64,000 bases of DNA from Ilex aquifolium (lineage: Eukaryota > Streptophyta > Magnoliopsida > Aquifoliales > Aquifoliaceae): NCBI GenBank assembly GCA_951799425.1, contig OX637393.1:8006244-8070243 (forward strand). Direction: 5' to 3'. Positions 11,801-22,814 of this stretch are shown one piece after another; position 1 is the stretch's first letter, and each line of letters begins with the position of its first letter. The position numbers and the translations under genes are program-made. The notes under the pieces are model-generated. The model saw only the letters and a list, made by a program, of their open reading frames with translations. It was not told the origin of the DNA and searched no databases.

Positions 11801-14800
11801 TATTTTCTTAGGTATATTTAAAGTGTAAAATAACTTGTAAAATAAACACATTGTGTAAATAATTATATTAAGATCAAAATTCAAGAAAATAAAACTGAAT
11901 ATATAGACAAGAGTTATTAAGAATTCAGATAAAATGAGAGTATAGAGTATTGTAATTTTTTGTACAAGAATATGATACGATATTTTTTTTTTCTTTTTGA
12001 ATATAGATATATTTATGATTTTAAAAAAATATTAGTAAATTTTGTTTGATTGTGAATTTTAGGTTATATCTTAAATTTTTTTCATTCTTTTTAAAATTCA
12101 ATCATATAATTTTGGGAGACATACGCAAATGAGGTCCTAGGCGACCGTCTCACTTCCTAGGCGACCGTCTCACTTGCTTAGGGGTAGAGCCGGTCTTGGC
12201 TAGCTTGCCCTACATGTGAAAACTTCCATGACCTAAACCCATGACACCCAGGTCAAAACTAAAACAATCTTACTGTTGTGCTAAGTAACACAATCTCTCT
12301 CTTGATGAAAATTAAGGGATTCTTTTGGGTTTGTAACCCAAAAAAAATTGCAAAAAAAAAAAAGAAGGGGGAAATGCTGATCAAAATAACCGTTCAATTA
12401 CTCAAGTTGAAATAATGTGTTCTTACCTATCCATACCAAATAGCAAGAAAAATTACTTACAGTGTCAAAAAATAGAGTAAATTATACTTTATCCTCTTGA
12501 ACTATTATCCTTGTTTCACTTTACATCCTCAATTATAAAATTTCTCACATTGCATCCTAAAATATTAATTTTATTTCATATCACTGCAATGGATGACGAT
12601 ACTCAAAAATCTATCAAATGAGGGAAAGAAACTCCAAAGAGTTTTCCGTCAAGTGCCTAGTACAACTTTATTTTATCTCTGTTGCAACCAAATGGTTGTT
12701 GGAAAGAAAAAGAAGGTCGGCCAAAGAAGGAAATTTTGGAGGTTAGAAAATGCAAAGTCATGGATGAGTATTTTTTTTGTGCGATAAGAAGTTATTTATT
12801 GACAATATAGACCACTTACATGTACATTTACCGTCAAGAAATTGACAATCGTTATCTATTGGAATGATATGAAATAATATTGATATTTTATAGTGCAATG
12901 TGAAAAAATTTGTAGTTAAAAGTAAAAAATAAAATAAAGGTAATAGTTCAAGAGAGTAAAGTGTAATTTACCCCGAAAAATATGAGATGCTCTGAGATAC
13001 ATTCAGTCTCCAGTCCCCCATGCAAAAAGTAATTTAGACAATAAATTTCTTTAAGCAATTATAATTTCAAGTCTTTTCACTTTCTTTGGTATTTTCTAGA
13101 TGGCTAATATTTGTCTTATATATCACTTTCTTTGGTATTTTCTTTGGTAATATTTGTCTTATATATCTCTCTCTCTCTCTTTTCACTTGCATGCAGATCA
13201 TTGCCCTATACATCAGTGGAACACTTAATACTATCCTAACCCCAGAACACAAGAAGGAGTTGATTCGTTTCCTTTACAACCATCAAGTAATACCAGAAAC
13301 TCACTTTTTTTTCTTTCTTTCTCTCTTGTTTTTGTTTGTCTCCCTTTTAGTGAAAAGGTTATACTAATTATCTAACCACTGGATTATGACAGAATGATGA
13401 CGGCGGATGGGGATTTTATGCTGAGGGTCACAGTACCATGATTGGCTCGGCGCTTAGCTACGTCATGTTGCGTATTCTCGGAGAAGGACTTGATGATGGT
13501 GATGGTGCAATTGCAATAGCCCGAAAATGGATCCTCGATCATGGGGGTGCCACAGAAATACCCTCATGGGGAAAGATTTATCTCGCGGTTAGTTAGAAGT
13601 TCTAACCAAGAACTTAAATAGATTATGTATTTAAAAGACTGTGAAAAAGTGTTAAGAACTTAAATAGATTATGAGGTTGTATCTCTTTGTTCTTGAACTA
13701 TTGAATTTCTCATATTGGTCCCTCAACTACCTAAATTGATTTCACATTGCCCAAAACACACACGTCTATTATTTAAGATGAAAAAAATGTCAGTATGTCG
13801 GGACAAAGTGAACAAAATCACTTAGTTCGTGGGTCAAAATAAAATAATTTTCCATCAAATTTTTAACTCATGTTAATCATTAGGACAGTGTGAAACTAAG
13901 ATCCGAACATTATTGCATAGGTGCTTGGCGTGTATGAATGGGAAGGATGCAACCCGCTGACCCCAGAATTTGGCTTTTCCCTTCAGTTTTACCTTTTCAT
14001 CCAGGTACATAAAGATTTTCTGTTCCTCTTTTATGGGTTGATTAGTATACTTTTTGCTTATGTTTCATTGATAGAGACACATGATAATTGAAACTGATAT
14101 CATCTACCCAATAAGAAAACATTAAACTATTGACTCTTACCCATTAGACTGTTTAGAGCCAAAAGCACTCCAAATACCATCTATAGTCTACGCACTTGCC
14201 TTTAGGGGATTGAAGTTGGGTGAATTTGTTGGAATCTAGAGGACTATCACACACTCACAAAAAATAATGGAAGAGACTATTGAAGATAGGAAGAACTCTT
14301 TCTATTCACTCATATTCAAATGGATGTATTACATAGGATATATATAGACACTCATATATAACACATGACATACAAAATAACCCCACTACATAATGCAATA
14401 ATAAAGACCCCACTCCTCCATTACTTGGAGAATTAAAATACCACAATTACTTTGTCCCCCACTAATACCATATTGATGACCCACTAATACAAAAAACTAA
14501 ATGCATAAAAATAACTCCTAGAACATGAAAAATCATGTTTATTATTTTCTTTCAACACCCCCCCTTAAACATGATTTTTCTTCTCAACTCCAAGCAAACT
14601 TCTCAATTTGCAAAAGACATCCTCCTTGAGGGGCTTAGTGAAAATATCGGCAATTTGATCTTGAGACTTCACAAACTTGAGCTCCACCTCTTTCTTGGTC
14701 ACATATTCTCTAATGAAATGGAACCTTGTGTCAATATGCTTACTACGATCATGAAACACCGGATTCTTTGCCAATGCTAGTGCTGACTTGTTGTCAATGA

Positions 14801-17800
14801 AGATCTCCGTCGATTCATCTTGAGGCAAATGAAGCTCCTTCAACAAATTTCTAAGCCAAATGGCTTGACAAACACATGATGTAGCCGCCACATACTCGGC
14901 TTCACAAGTCGAAAGAGTCACAATGGGTTGCTTCTTTGAACTCCAAGCAAATGCGGTATCTCCAATGAAGAAAACATACCCGGTAGTACTTTTTCTATCA
15001 TCCATATCTCCGGCCCAATCACTATCACAATAACCCGCAAGCTTGGAATTGTTAGAACAAGAATATAGTAATCCATAATCAAGTGTACCTTTGATGTATC
15101 TAAGAATTCTTTTCGCCGCCTTCAAATGGGTCATGGTAGGAGCTTCCATATACCAACTTACAAGACCAACACCAAAAAGAATATCCGGCCTTGTGCATGT
15201 TAAGTACCTCAAGCTTCCCACTAGGCTCTTGAAATGGGTGGAATCCACATGCTCTCCATCTTCATATTTTGACAATTTTACACCACATTTAACGGGTGTG
15301 CATACCGGCTTACAATCTTGCATCTCGAATTTTGCCAAAATTTCTTTAGCATAACCTTCTTGAGAGATGAAAATACCTTCCTTCATTTGCTTCACTTCAA
15401 TGCCAAGGTAGTATGACATAAGTCCAATATCGGTCATCTCAAATTCTTTAGCCATCGCTCTCTTGAAATCTTCAAACATTCTTGGACAATTTCCTGTGAA
15501 GATCAAGTCATCCACATACAAACAAGCATAGAGTATATCACCATTATCATTCACCTTGGCATAAAGAGCATGTTCATGGGGACACTTGGTGAAATTATTT
15601 GCTTGAAAGTACTTGTCAAGTCTACTATTCCAAGCCCTTGGTGCTTGCTTCAAACCATACAAAGCCTTTTTTAATTTCAAGACTTTCTCTCCTTGCCCTT
15701 TCACAACATAACCCAAGGGTTGTTCAACATACACCTCTTCATCAAGAAAACCATTCAAAAAAGCGGACTTTACATCCATTTGATGAATTTTCCAATCATT
15801 TAGAGCGGCTAAAGAAATAATCAATCTAATTGTTTCCCAACGAGCAACGGGTGCAAATACCTCATCATAGTCAATACCCGGTCTTTGACTATAGCCTTTT
15901 GCAACCAATCTTGCTTTGTACCTCTCCACTTCACCATTGTCATTTTTCTTTGTCTTGTACACCCACTTCACTCCAATGGCCTTTTGTCCTCTAGGGAGTA
16001 TGGCAAGTTCCCATGTTCCATTTCTTTCAATTGCTTCAATTTCTTCATTCATGGCACTCCTCCACTTCTTGTCTTGTGCCGCTTTCTCATAGCCTATGGG
16101 ATCACAATCGGCAAATAGGCAAAATAGTGTTAGATCACTAAATCTTTGAGTTACCTCTTCGGTTTCTTCATAGATATCTTGAAGACTCCTCATGTGAGGT
16201 GGCCTCTCACTTGAGCTTGCTTCGGATGATGATGGAGATGCTTGCACATTGGTGGGTATTGGTGGTGATGGTGGAGGAGAATAAATGGGCAGCTCCATGA
16301 TCTCATTGGGCTCCTCCTCTTCTTCAAAGAATGGGAAAAAATCATAGTCTTCTTGTGGAGTGTTCCAATCCCATTCATCTTCTTCATCAAACTCAACATC
16401 TCTACTAATGATTATCTTGCCATTGATTGGGTTGTAAAGCTTATAACCTTTGCTTCTTGAATCATAACCAATGAAGATAAACTTTTCACTCTTGTCATCT
16501 AGTTTGGTCCGTTTCTCATCCGGCACATGTGCATAGCATACACTTCTAAAGACCCGCAAATGAGAAACTTTTGGTTTGATTCCTCTCCATGCTTCTTGTG
16601 GTGTTTTGTCTTGAACACTTCTAGTGGGACACCGATTTAACAAGTAGATGGCACAATCAATAGCTTCCGCCCAAAACTCCTTGGGCATTTTTTTACTCTT
16701 CAACATACTCCGAGCCATGTCAAGAATGATTCGGTTCTTCCTTTCGGCAACACCATTTTGTTGTGGTGATCTTGGAACCGTTAGAGGATGGTGAATTCCA
16801 TTTTCTTCACAAAAAATTTTGAATTCATTTGATGTGAATTCACCTCCTCTATCGGATCTAATTGCCTTAACTTCATACCCACTTTGTTTTTCAATCAAAG
16901 CCTTAAACCTTTTGAAAACACCAAACACCTCCGATTTTTGTTTTAGAAAATAAACCCATGTTTTCCGGCTAAAATCATCAATAAAGAGAAGAAAGTACCG
17001 GTTCTTACCAAATGATGGTGGGTCTATAGGGCCGCAAACATCCGAGTGAACAAGTTGAAGTGGTTTGGTTGCTCTTGAAATGGATTCTTTGGGAAAGCTC
17101 TTTCTAGCTTGCTTTCCAATTAGACATCCCTCACAAAGTTGATCCGGGTGGTTGATAGAAGGCAATCCTTTCACCATCTTCTTTCTAGACAACAAGGTTA
17201 GTCCTCCAAAATTCAAGTGTCCAAATCTCAAGTGTCATAACCAAGAAGAATCTTTAACACATGCTTTCAAGCATTTTGCCACATCACTTTGAATATTTAA
17301 CAAAAACATTCTATTTCTTGTCATCGGCACTTTAGCAACCAAATTCCCGTTTCCATCTCTTATTGAAAGATTATGATTTTTCATGCAAATATCATAACCT
17401 TTCTCTAAGAGTTGTCCCAAGCTCAAAATATTATTTTTCATGTTTGGCACATAAAAAATATTAGAAATAACTTGATGCCTTCCATCCTTCAAACGAATCA
17501 AAATATTACCTCTTCCCATTACTGGAATTTGAGAAGAATCTCCAAAAGTGACTTTTCCACTTACCGATTCATCAAGCTCCACAAACATCTCTTTGTTTCC
17601 ACACATGTGATTACTAGCACCGGAGTCAAGGTACCACACGTTCTTGTCTCCCTTTTGCTCTTCTTTGTATGCCAACAACAAGGTCGGCTCCACCTCTTCG
17701 ACTTTGTCTTCAACAAAGTGTGCTCTTTCTTCCACAAATCATTTCTACACTCGGAAGCAAAATGGCCATATCGATGACAATTATAACATTGAATATGAGA

Positions 17801-20800
17801 TTTGTCATACCTCCCTCCATATGACTTTGAATGGTTGCCTCTTCCACGTCCTCTTCCACGATGTGATTCTTGACCTCTTTCTTCTTTGTTGGACGCATTT
17901 TGGCCAAAGTTTTCCCCTCTACCTCGACCACGTCCACCACGACCTCCACCTCCACGTCCACGCCCTCTACCTCTTTGACTTCCATCTTGCCTTCTTTCTT
18001 TTTCTTTGAAAGAAAGCTTGGTTTGTAGCACTTGTTCCAACGAATCTTGCTTCTTCTTGCCTAGCCGTTCTTCATGGGCTAACAACGATCCCATGAGTTC
18101 GTCAATCGTCATTGTGTCTAAATCTTTAGACTCTTCAATGGCTACGGCAATGTAGTCAAACTTGGGGTCCAATGAACAGAGGATTTTTCTATCACCCGGG
18201 TATCATCATAGTGATCATCACCATAAGTTCTCAAATTATTCACAACCACCAAGATTCTTGTGAAATAATCTGAAATTAATTCGGATTCCTTCATACGTAA
18301 AGCCTCAAATTCACCTCGTAGAGTTTGGAGGCGAACTTTCTTGACTTTTTCCACTCCACTATGAGCGGTTTTCAGAACATCCCATGTTTGCTTGGATGTG
18401 GTTGCACTAGCAACCTTCTGTAACATTGCATCATCCAAGCATTGATGGATGAGTGAAAGAGCCTTTTGATCCTTCTTCTTTGTAGCTTGCAAGACTTCCT
18501 TTTGGGTTTGACTTAAGGAATCTTCATCTTGCGGTGCTGTGTAACCAATTGTTACAATCTCCCATAAGTCTTGAGATCAAAGAATTGCCTTCATGCGGAT
18601 ACACCAATTATCATAGTTATCTTTGATGAATCGAGGCATTTGAAATGGAAGCATTCCATTCGCCATCTCTCTCTCACTCTCTCTTTTTCAACACTCAAGC
18701 CTAGCTCTGATACCACTTTGTTGGAATCTAGAGGACTATCACACACTCACAAAAAATAATGGAAGAGACAATTGAAGATAGGAAGAACTCTTTCTATTCA
18801 CTCATATTCAAATGGATGTATTACATAGGATATATATAGACACTCATATATAACACATGACATACAAAATAACCCCACTACATAATCCAATAATAAAGAC
18901 CCCACTCCTCCATTACTTGGAGAATTAAAATACCACAATTACTTTGTCCCCCACTAATACCATATTGATGACCCACTAATACAAAAAACTAAATGCATAA
19001 AAATAACTTCTAGAACATGAAAAGTCATGTTTATTATTTTCTTTCAACAATTTTCTGTGGTTCCTTCTATGGGCGTCATTGAACCACATTCAGCAATCTA
19101 GAAGAACTAGAAGCTCGAAACAATTGGTCAAAGTAATTGATCTGTTTCGTTCTATTCTTCTCCTAGTACACCCACATAGAGATATTTTCGAAGCTAAACG
19201 CGTTGCATCTGTTGTCTAAGTGAACAAACCTCTGTTTTCATTGTGACTGCAGCAAAAATGTGGTGTTACTGCCGGACAACTTACATGCCGATGTCTTATT
19301 TGTACGGAAAGAAATACCATGGGCCAATTACTGATCTTGTTCTGTCATTGAGACAAGAAATTCACCCCCAGCCCTATGATGAAATAAATTGGAATAAAGC
19401 GCGCCATAGCTGCTGCAAGGTTAGTGATATCCCAAGTGAATTTGTTATTGATCAGAAAGGGTAAATGTGATTAAATATGTGTTGTTGCCAAAAAATGCAG
19501 GAGGATCTATATTACCCTCACACCTCTGTACAAGATCTGTTGTGGGATACTCTTCACTATATTACCGAGCCAATCATGAAACGTTGGCCATTCAACAAGC
19601 TAAGAGAGCTAGCATTACGAAAAACAATTAAGTACATGCGCTATGAAGCGATTGAGACTAGATACATTACTATAGGATGTGTAGAAAAGGTAAGAAATAA
19701 GCCAAATGATATGGATATCAATAGTAAAAAAATAAGTCTAAGTCTTGTTATAGTGCAGAGTTTGCAAATGATGTGTTGGTGGGCAGAGGACCCTAATTGT
19801 GATGAGTTCAAGTATCACCTTGCGAGGGTCCCCGACTACTTATGGCTCGCTGAAGATGGAATGACAATGCAAGTTTGGTTTACGACATTCTTTGATTTTA
19901 GTTATACGTGTTAATCTTGTACTAAATTAGATGAGTGGCTACATTAATGTTGTAGGGTTTTGGTAGTCAATTGTGGGACGCGGCTCTTGCTACTCAAGCA
20001 ATCTTGGCAAGTAATATGGTTGATGTATATGGGGATTGTCTTAAGAAGGCACACTTCTTTATAAAAGAATCACAGGTTTCTTCTTCTACATGAACAAAAT
20101 GATTTCTTAACTAAGTTATTTTTCGATAACATCATTTTAGTAATGTGTATTTTTGTATTTAATTCGCAGTGTAAAGAAAATCCTGGAGGAGATTTTAGGG
20201 GTATGTACCGCCATTTTACAAAAGGATCATGGACTTTCTCAGATCAAGATCAGGGTTGGACTGTCTCTGACTGTACAGCCGAAGCACTAAAGGTGATTTG
20301 ACTTTTGTTCGATATTATTGTTGTGAAATTTACTTGATACTGAAAACTTTGTATTATAAATAAATGCCCAATTTCCACTACAGTGTCTGCTAGTACTTTC
20401 TCAAATGCCAACAGAAATTGCTGGAGAAAAAGCTATTGTGCAGCAATTAAATGACGCCGTCAATGTCCTCCTTTACTTGCAAGTATGAAATACAAATTAA
20501 TCTCTGATTTTGGGTACTAAAGATCGTTACGTAAATATATTTTGCTTGTAGTCTAATTGTAGGTAAGAAATGAGTAACTAATAATCTATTCTTTTATTTC
20601 TCTCCCTTCACTTCATCCAGAGTCCCGAAAGTGGTGGTTTTGGTGTTTGGGAACCCCCAATTCCACAACCTTACTTACAGGTACTGTGATCACTGTTGAC
20701 ATACACACATGTTCCAAATGATGATCTAAACAACCCTTGCTTTTGAATCTTACTAACTAAAAAAATTTCTTTGTTCATTGTTACTTTTTGATCAGATGTT

Positions 20801-22338
20801 GAATCCTTCAGAAGTTTTTGCAGACATTGTTGTCGAAAAAGAGTAAAAGATCTAATCATCCAAATTCCACTCATTTGATTTCCATTGCATAATCTTTGCA
20901 ATGCATAGTCATTAAATTTTACAATTTTATGGTTTGTATAGGCATCTTGAGACCACTGGATGTATAATCCAAGCTCTGGTAGCCTTCAAACATTTGCATC
21001 CAGGGCACCGAGAGAAAGAAATAGAAATTTCTGTGGCGAAAGCAGTACGATTTCTTGAAGAAAAACAGTTGGTTGATGGTTCATGGTGAGTAGATTTTTT
21101 TTTGAAGTTGATTGAATAAACGAAAATACAGAGTAGAGGATCTGTTCTTACAAAAACAACTTAGCAGGTATGGCTACTGGGGAATCTGTTTCATTTATGG
21201 CACTTGTTTTGTGCTAGGAGGGCTTGCTGCTGCTGGGAAGAAATATGAAAACTGCCCATCAATTCGTAAAGCTGTTCAATTTTACCTCTCAACACAAAAC
21301 GAAGAGGGTGGTTGGGGAGGGAGTCTCGAGTCATGCCCAATAATGGTAACTATCGTGCCTATTTTTCTATTTCTAATTAATTTTGGCATTTATACTCGAC
21401 TCCTACCTTGATTAGATTGATGCCCGCAGTTTGCGAGTCAGTGAAGTCGAGTTGTAGTCACAAAGTCCAAAGCGCATTCAATAACACTATTAGGGTGTAC
21501 AACAACATTTCAATTGAAAATTTACGTAGGGGGTGACACTACTGCTAATGCATTTATTCAATTAGGTCTAATTAATATCTAATTTTTGTTGGAAATAGAA
21601 ATACACACCATTGGAAGGAAATCGAACAAATATTGTACAAACAGCATGGGCTATGATGGGCCTTATGCATGCTGGACAGGTTTGTGTCAATTTTGTATTG
21701 AATGTTAAACTTACATAGTTATTTGATAAGCGAAATCATTTCATCCACACGCCCTTTGGACTCATGGTTGTTATGTAAACTTGAAATGCGCGCATATCCC
21801 GAGTTTAAGTAACAAGCATGAATCCAAAAGACGTGTGGTTGGGATTGATTTTGATTATTACAAACAAAAGTTATGTGTAGTATTCTTTTAGTTTACTGGA
21901 ACAAATGATTGATTCTTTTTTCACTTTTGTTTTATTAACTAGGCTGAGAGGGATCCAACACCTTTACATAGAGCAGCAAAGTTACTGATCAATGCACAAA
22001 TGGATAATGGTGATTTCCCTCAACAGGTATATATGGCTCTAAAAAAATTGGCTTGTGATATTTGATGTTTGTTGCTTTAATCACTACAAGAAAATTCATT
22101 TTTTGCGATGATTTGTTTTCGTCGCAAAAAATAAAAAAACGTCACAAATTATTTTTTGTTCGAATAACTTTTTGACATATTTTTAGTTTTCCTCCTAATT
22201 AATTTACACGTACAGGAAATTCTTGGAGTCTACATGAAGAACTGTATGCTACATTATGCAATGTATAGGAGCTATTTTCCATTGTGGGCGCTTGCTGAAT
22301 ATCGTAGGCGTGTTTGGCTGTCTTCCCAGAATGCCTAA
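8808..22338 (+). CDS. Oxidosqualene cyclase, beta-amyrin synthase-like (OSC copy 1), 18 exons, one-base frameshift in exon 5
   Basis: Exons: 8808-9008, 10296-10484, 13197-13286, 13393-13587, 13921-14004, 19253-19419, 19501-19689, 19759-19872, 19956-20075, 20170-20292, 20384-20482, 20621-20680, 20796-20842, 20942-21085, 21168-21345, 21599-21679, 21943-22026, 22216-22338 (TAA). All introns fit GT-AG. The product, about 762 residues, matches the usual length of plant OSCs, which cyclise 2,3-oxidosqualene at the ER membrane. Visible motifs are MWCYCR at about 256-261 (as in beta-amyrin synthases; lupeol synthases have MLCYCR), the catalytic DCTAE at 484-488 (20269-20283), and QW-type repeats such as [10 protein letters not shown]. 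The residue two before DCTAE is Val. Exon 5 is one base short: adding a base at the T run 13969-13971 restores a conserved frame that joins exon 6 correctly. The gene is therefore either a very young pseudogene or carries a sequence error. Product specificity is inferred from motifs only. Confidence 0.9.
9426..10079. mobile_element. Non-autonomous hAT-like element in OSC intron 1
   Basis: Strong inverted ends read TAGGGGTGTCCATGGGC and GCCCATGGACACCCCTA. The flanks GTATAAATG (9417-9425) and GTATAATG (10081-10088) look like a target duplication with a one-base indel. The outer 150 bp on each side are GC-rich repeats of GGGCTGGGC/GGGTT type and the middle is AT-rich. No transposase is present. 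Confidence 0.75.
11685..12198. mobile_element. Non-autonomous hAT-like element in OSC intron 2
   Basis: The left end is CAGGGCCGGTTCAAG and the right end is GAGCCGGTCTTG, imperfect inverted repeats of the CAGGGCCGG class. GCAAGCTT (11677-11684) and GCTAGCTT (12199-12206) give an 8-bp target duplication with one mismatch. Near the right end a 20-bp unit is perfectly repeated in tandem (12136-12155 and 12156-12175). Confidence 0.75.
12475..12973. mobile_element. Mutator-like MITE with long terminal inverted repeats, OSC intron 2
   Basis: The first and last ~80 bp are inverted copies: GAGTAAATTATACTTTATCC... at the left against GGGTAAATTACACTTTACTC... when the right end is read on the other strand. 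CAAAAAATA (12466-12474) and CGAAAAATA (12974-12982) form a 9-bp target duplication with one mismatch, as expected for Mutator-like elements. A relative of one end lies at 27142-27305. Confidence 0.7.
13966..13973 (+). other. Frameshift site in OSC exon 5
   Basis: The exon reads GAATTTGG where the family has Glu-Phe-Trp (GAA TTT TGG), so one T is missing from a T run. After this point the frame given by exon 4 yields residues unlike any OSC, while the frame one base over gives Trp-Leu-Phe-Pro and ends in phase with exon 6 (Pro-Ala-Lys-Met-Trp-Cys-Tyr). All other exons are open in the expected frame. Confidence 0.85.
14227..14557 (-). repeat. Copia copy 1, 3' LTR (left on + strand)
   Basis: Length is 331 bp with ends TGTTGGAATC and TTTCAACA on the + strand. 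A C run at 14558-14564 follows, the complement of the polypurine tract. It differs from the other LTR by four substitutions and no indels. Confidence 0.92.
14565..17237 (-). CDS. pol: Copia copy 1 pol: integrase, reverse transcriptase, RNase H (888 codons open)
   Basis: A single open frame holds, in order, the integrase zinc-binding region (HLRFGH...CEGCLIGKQ), the integrase core (HSDVCGPI, then D and E of the D,D35E triad in IRSDRGGEF and NGVAERKN), the reverse transcriptase ([13 protein letters not shown] in CLYVDDLIF) and RNase H ([26 protein letters not shown]). It is separated from protease by a TGA at 17235-17237 at the position of a conserved Trp. The remainder is intact, which agrees with the small LTR divergence. 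The lineage within Copia was not resolved. Confidence 0.92.
17238..18666 (-). pseudogene. gag-pro: Copia copy 1 gag and protease region, disrupted
   Basis: Translation starts at ATG 18666-18664 and gives a UBN2-type gag, an RGRGRG-rich stretch, a CCHC zinc knuckle ([14 protein letters not shown]) and an aspartic protease motif ([11 protein letters not shown]). Three lesions are visible. A TGA replaces the AGA codon of copy 2 at 18577-18579. The A run at 18184-18188 (T run on +) has five bases instead of the six that keep frame. One base is missing near 17736 relative to copy 2, shifting frame after the zinc knuckle. These would block Gag and protease production from this copy. Confidence 0.85.
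18704..18715 (-). other. Primer-binding site for initiator methionine tRNA
   Basis: Read on the - strand the site is TGGTATCAGAGC, complementary to the 3' end of plant initiator tRNA-Met and the standard Copia primer site. The same motif lies inside the LTR of Copia copy 2 (about 26782-26793). Confidence 0.85.
18719..19049 (-). repeat. Copia copy 1, 5' LTR (right on + strand)
   Basis: Length is 331 bp, same ends as its partner. It is preceded on the + strand by GCTCTGATACCACTT, which on the element strand places the primer-binding site three bases after the LTR. Confidence 0.92.
22082..22180. mobile_element. CACTA (En/Spm)-like terminus, OSC intron 17
   Basis: CACTACAAGAAAATTCATTT at 22082 is the classic start of plant CACTA elements. 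It is followed by TTTTTGCGATGATTTG...CGTCGCAAAAAA, a subterminal inverted motif of this class. No matching far end was found before exon 18 at 22216, so this is a remnant. Confidence 0.6.
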
Positions 22339-22814
22339 GTTTTCAAGTTCGACAAGTAATATAATAAAAAAAAGTACTTTTTGTACTTCATTGTAGTGTA
22401 AATTGGATGTAGCACTTAATAAGAAGTAGTATTTTTTATCATAATCGAAATTTTCTTGTATGATAACATTGTTAGCAGGACTCACTACTTGTTGCACATT
22501 TCAAACGCCACTTTTTGATTAAAAAAAATTAAGAAGCTAAAAAAAAATTTAGAAAAACGTAACCAAATGATACCTAATGTAACAAGGTTTCGAATAACAT
22601 ATCCAATTATTAATCCATATCTATATTTGTTTTTCGCGACTGATATCTCTTTAAATTTTACTTTAAAGTTAATCCGACAGTTAATATTAACACTACAAAT
22701 TTAATAGGAAAAATAAGCCCCTAAAAGGTGTTTGAAGTGATTTTTTAAAAGTATTTCTAAAACTTATAACTTCTCTTAAGTACTTTAATAAAAAAAAAGA
22801 AGTAGTGTGTGGAA

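Larger units (their letters stand above)
14227..19049 (-). mobile_element. Ty1/Copia retrotransposon in OSC intron 5 (copy 1, near full-length)
   Basis: Two 331-bp LTRs (14227-14557 and 18719-19049) bound gag-pol, which reads on the - strand, antisense to the OSC gene. The right-hand LTR is the element's 5' LTR: just inside it lies the primer-binding site TGGTATCAGAGC. Just inside the other LTR is a purine tract (AAGGGGGGG). The LTRs start TGTTG and end CAACA and differ at four positions (about 1.2 percent), so insertion was recent. A perfect 5-bp target duplication is seen only if the terminal base on each side is counted (AATTT). Coding has a gag stop, two frameshifts and a TGA before integrase, so this copy is not autonomous. 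Confidence 0.93.

Noticed and set aside
14222..14227. A clean 5-bp target duplication for Copia copy 1
   Set aside because: The five bases outside the TG...CA ends are GAATT and ATTTT, which do not match; AATTT matches only when one terminal base of each LTR is included.
14535..18009. Open frames on the + strand inside Copia copy 1
   Set aside because: They are antisense shadows of the retrotransposon gag-pol.
18704..18715. Part of a tRNA gene
   Set aside because: Only the 12-base primer-binding complement is present, at the expected distance from an LTR.
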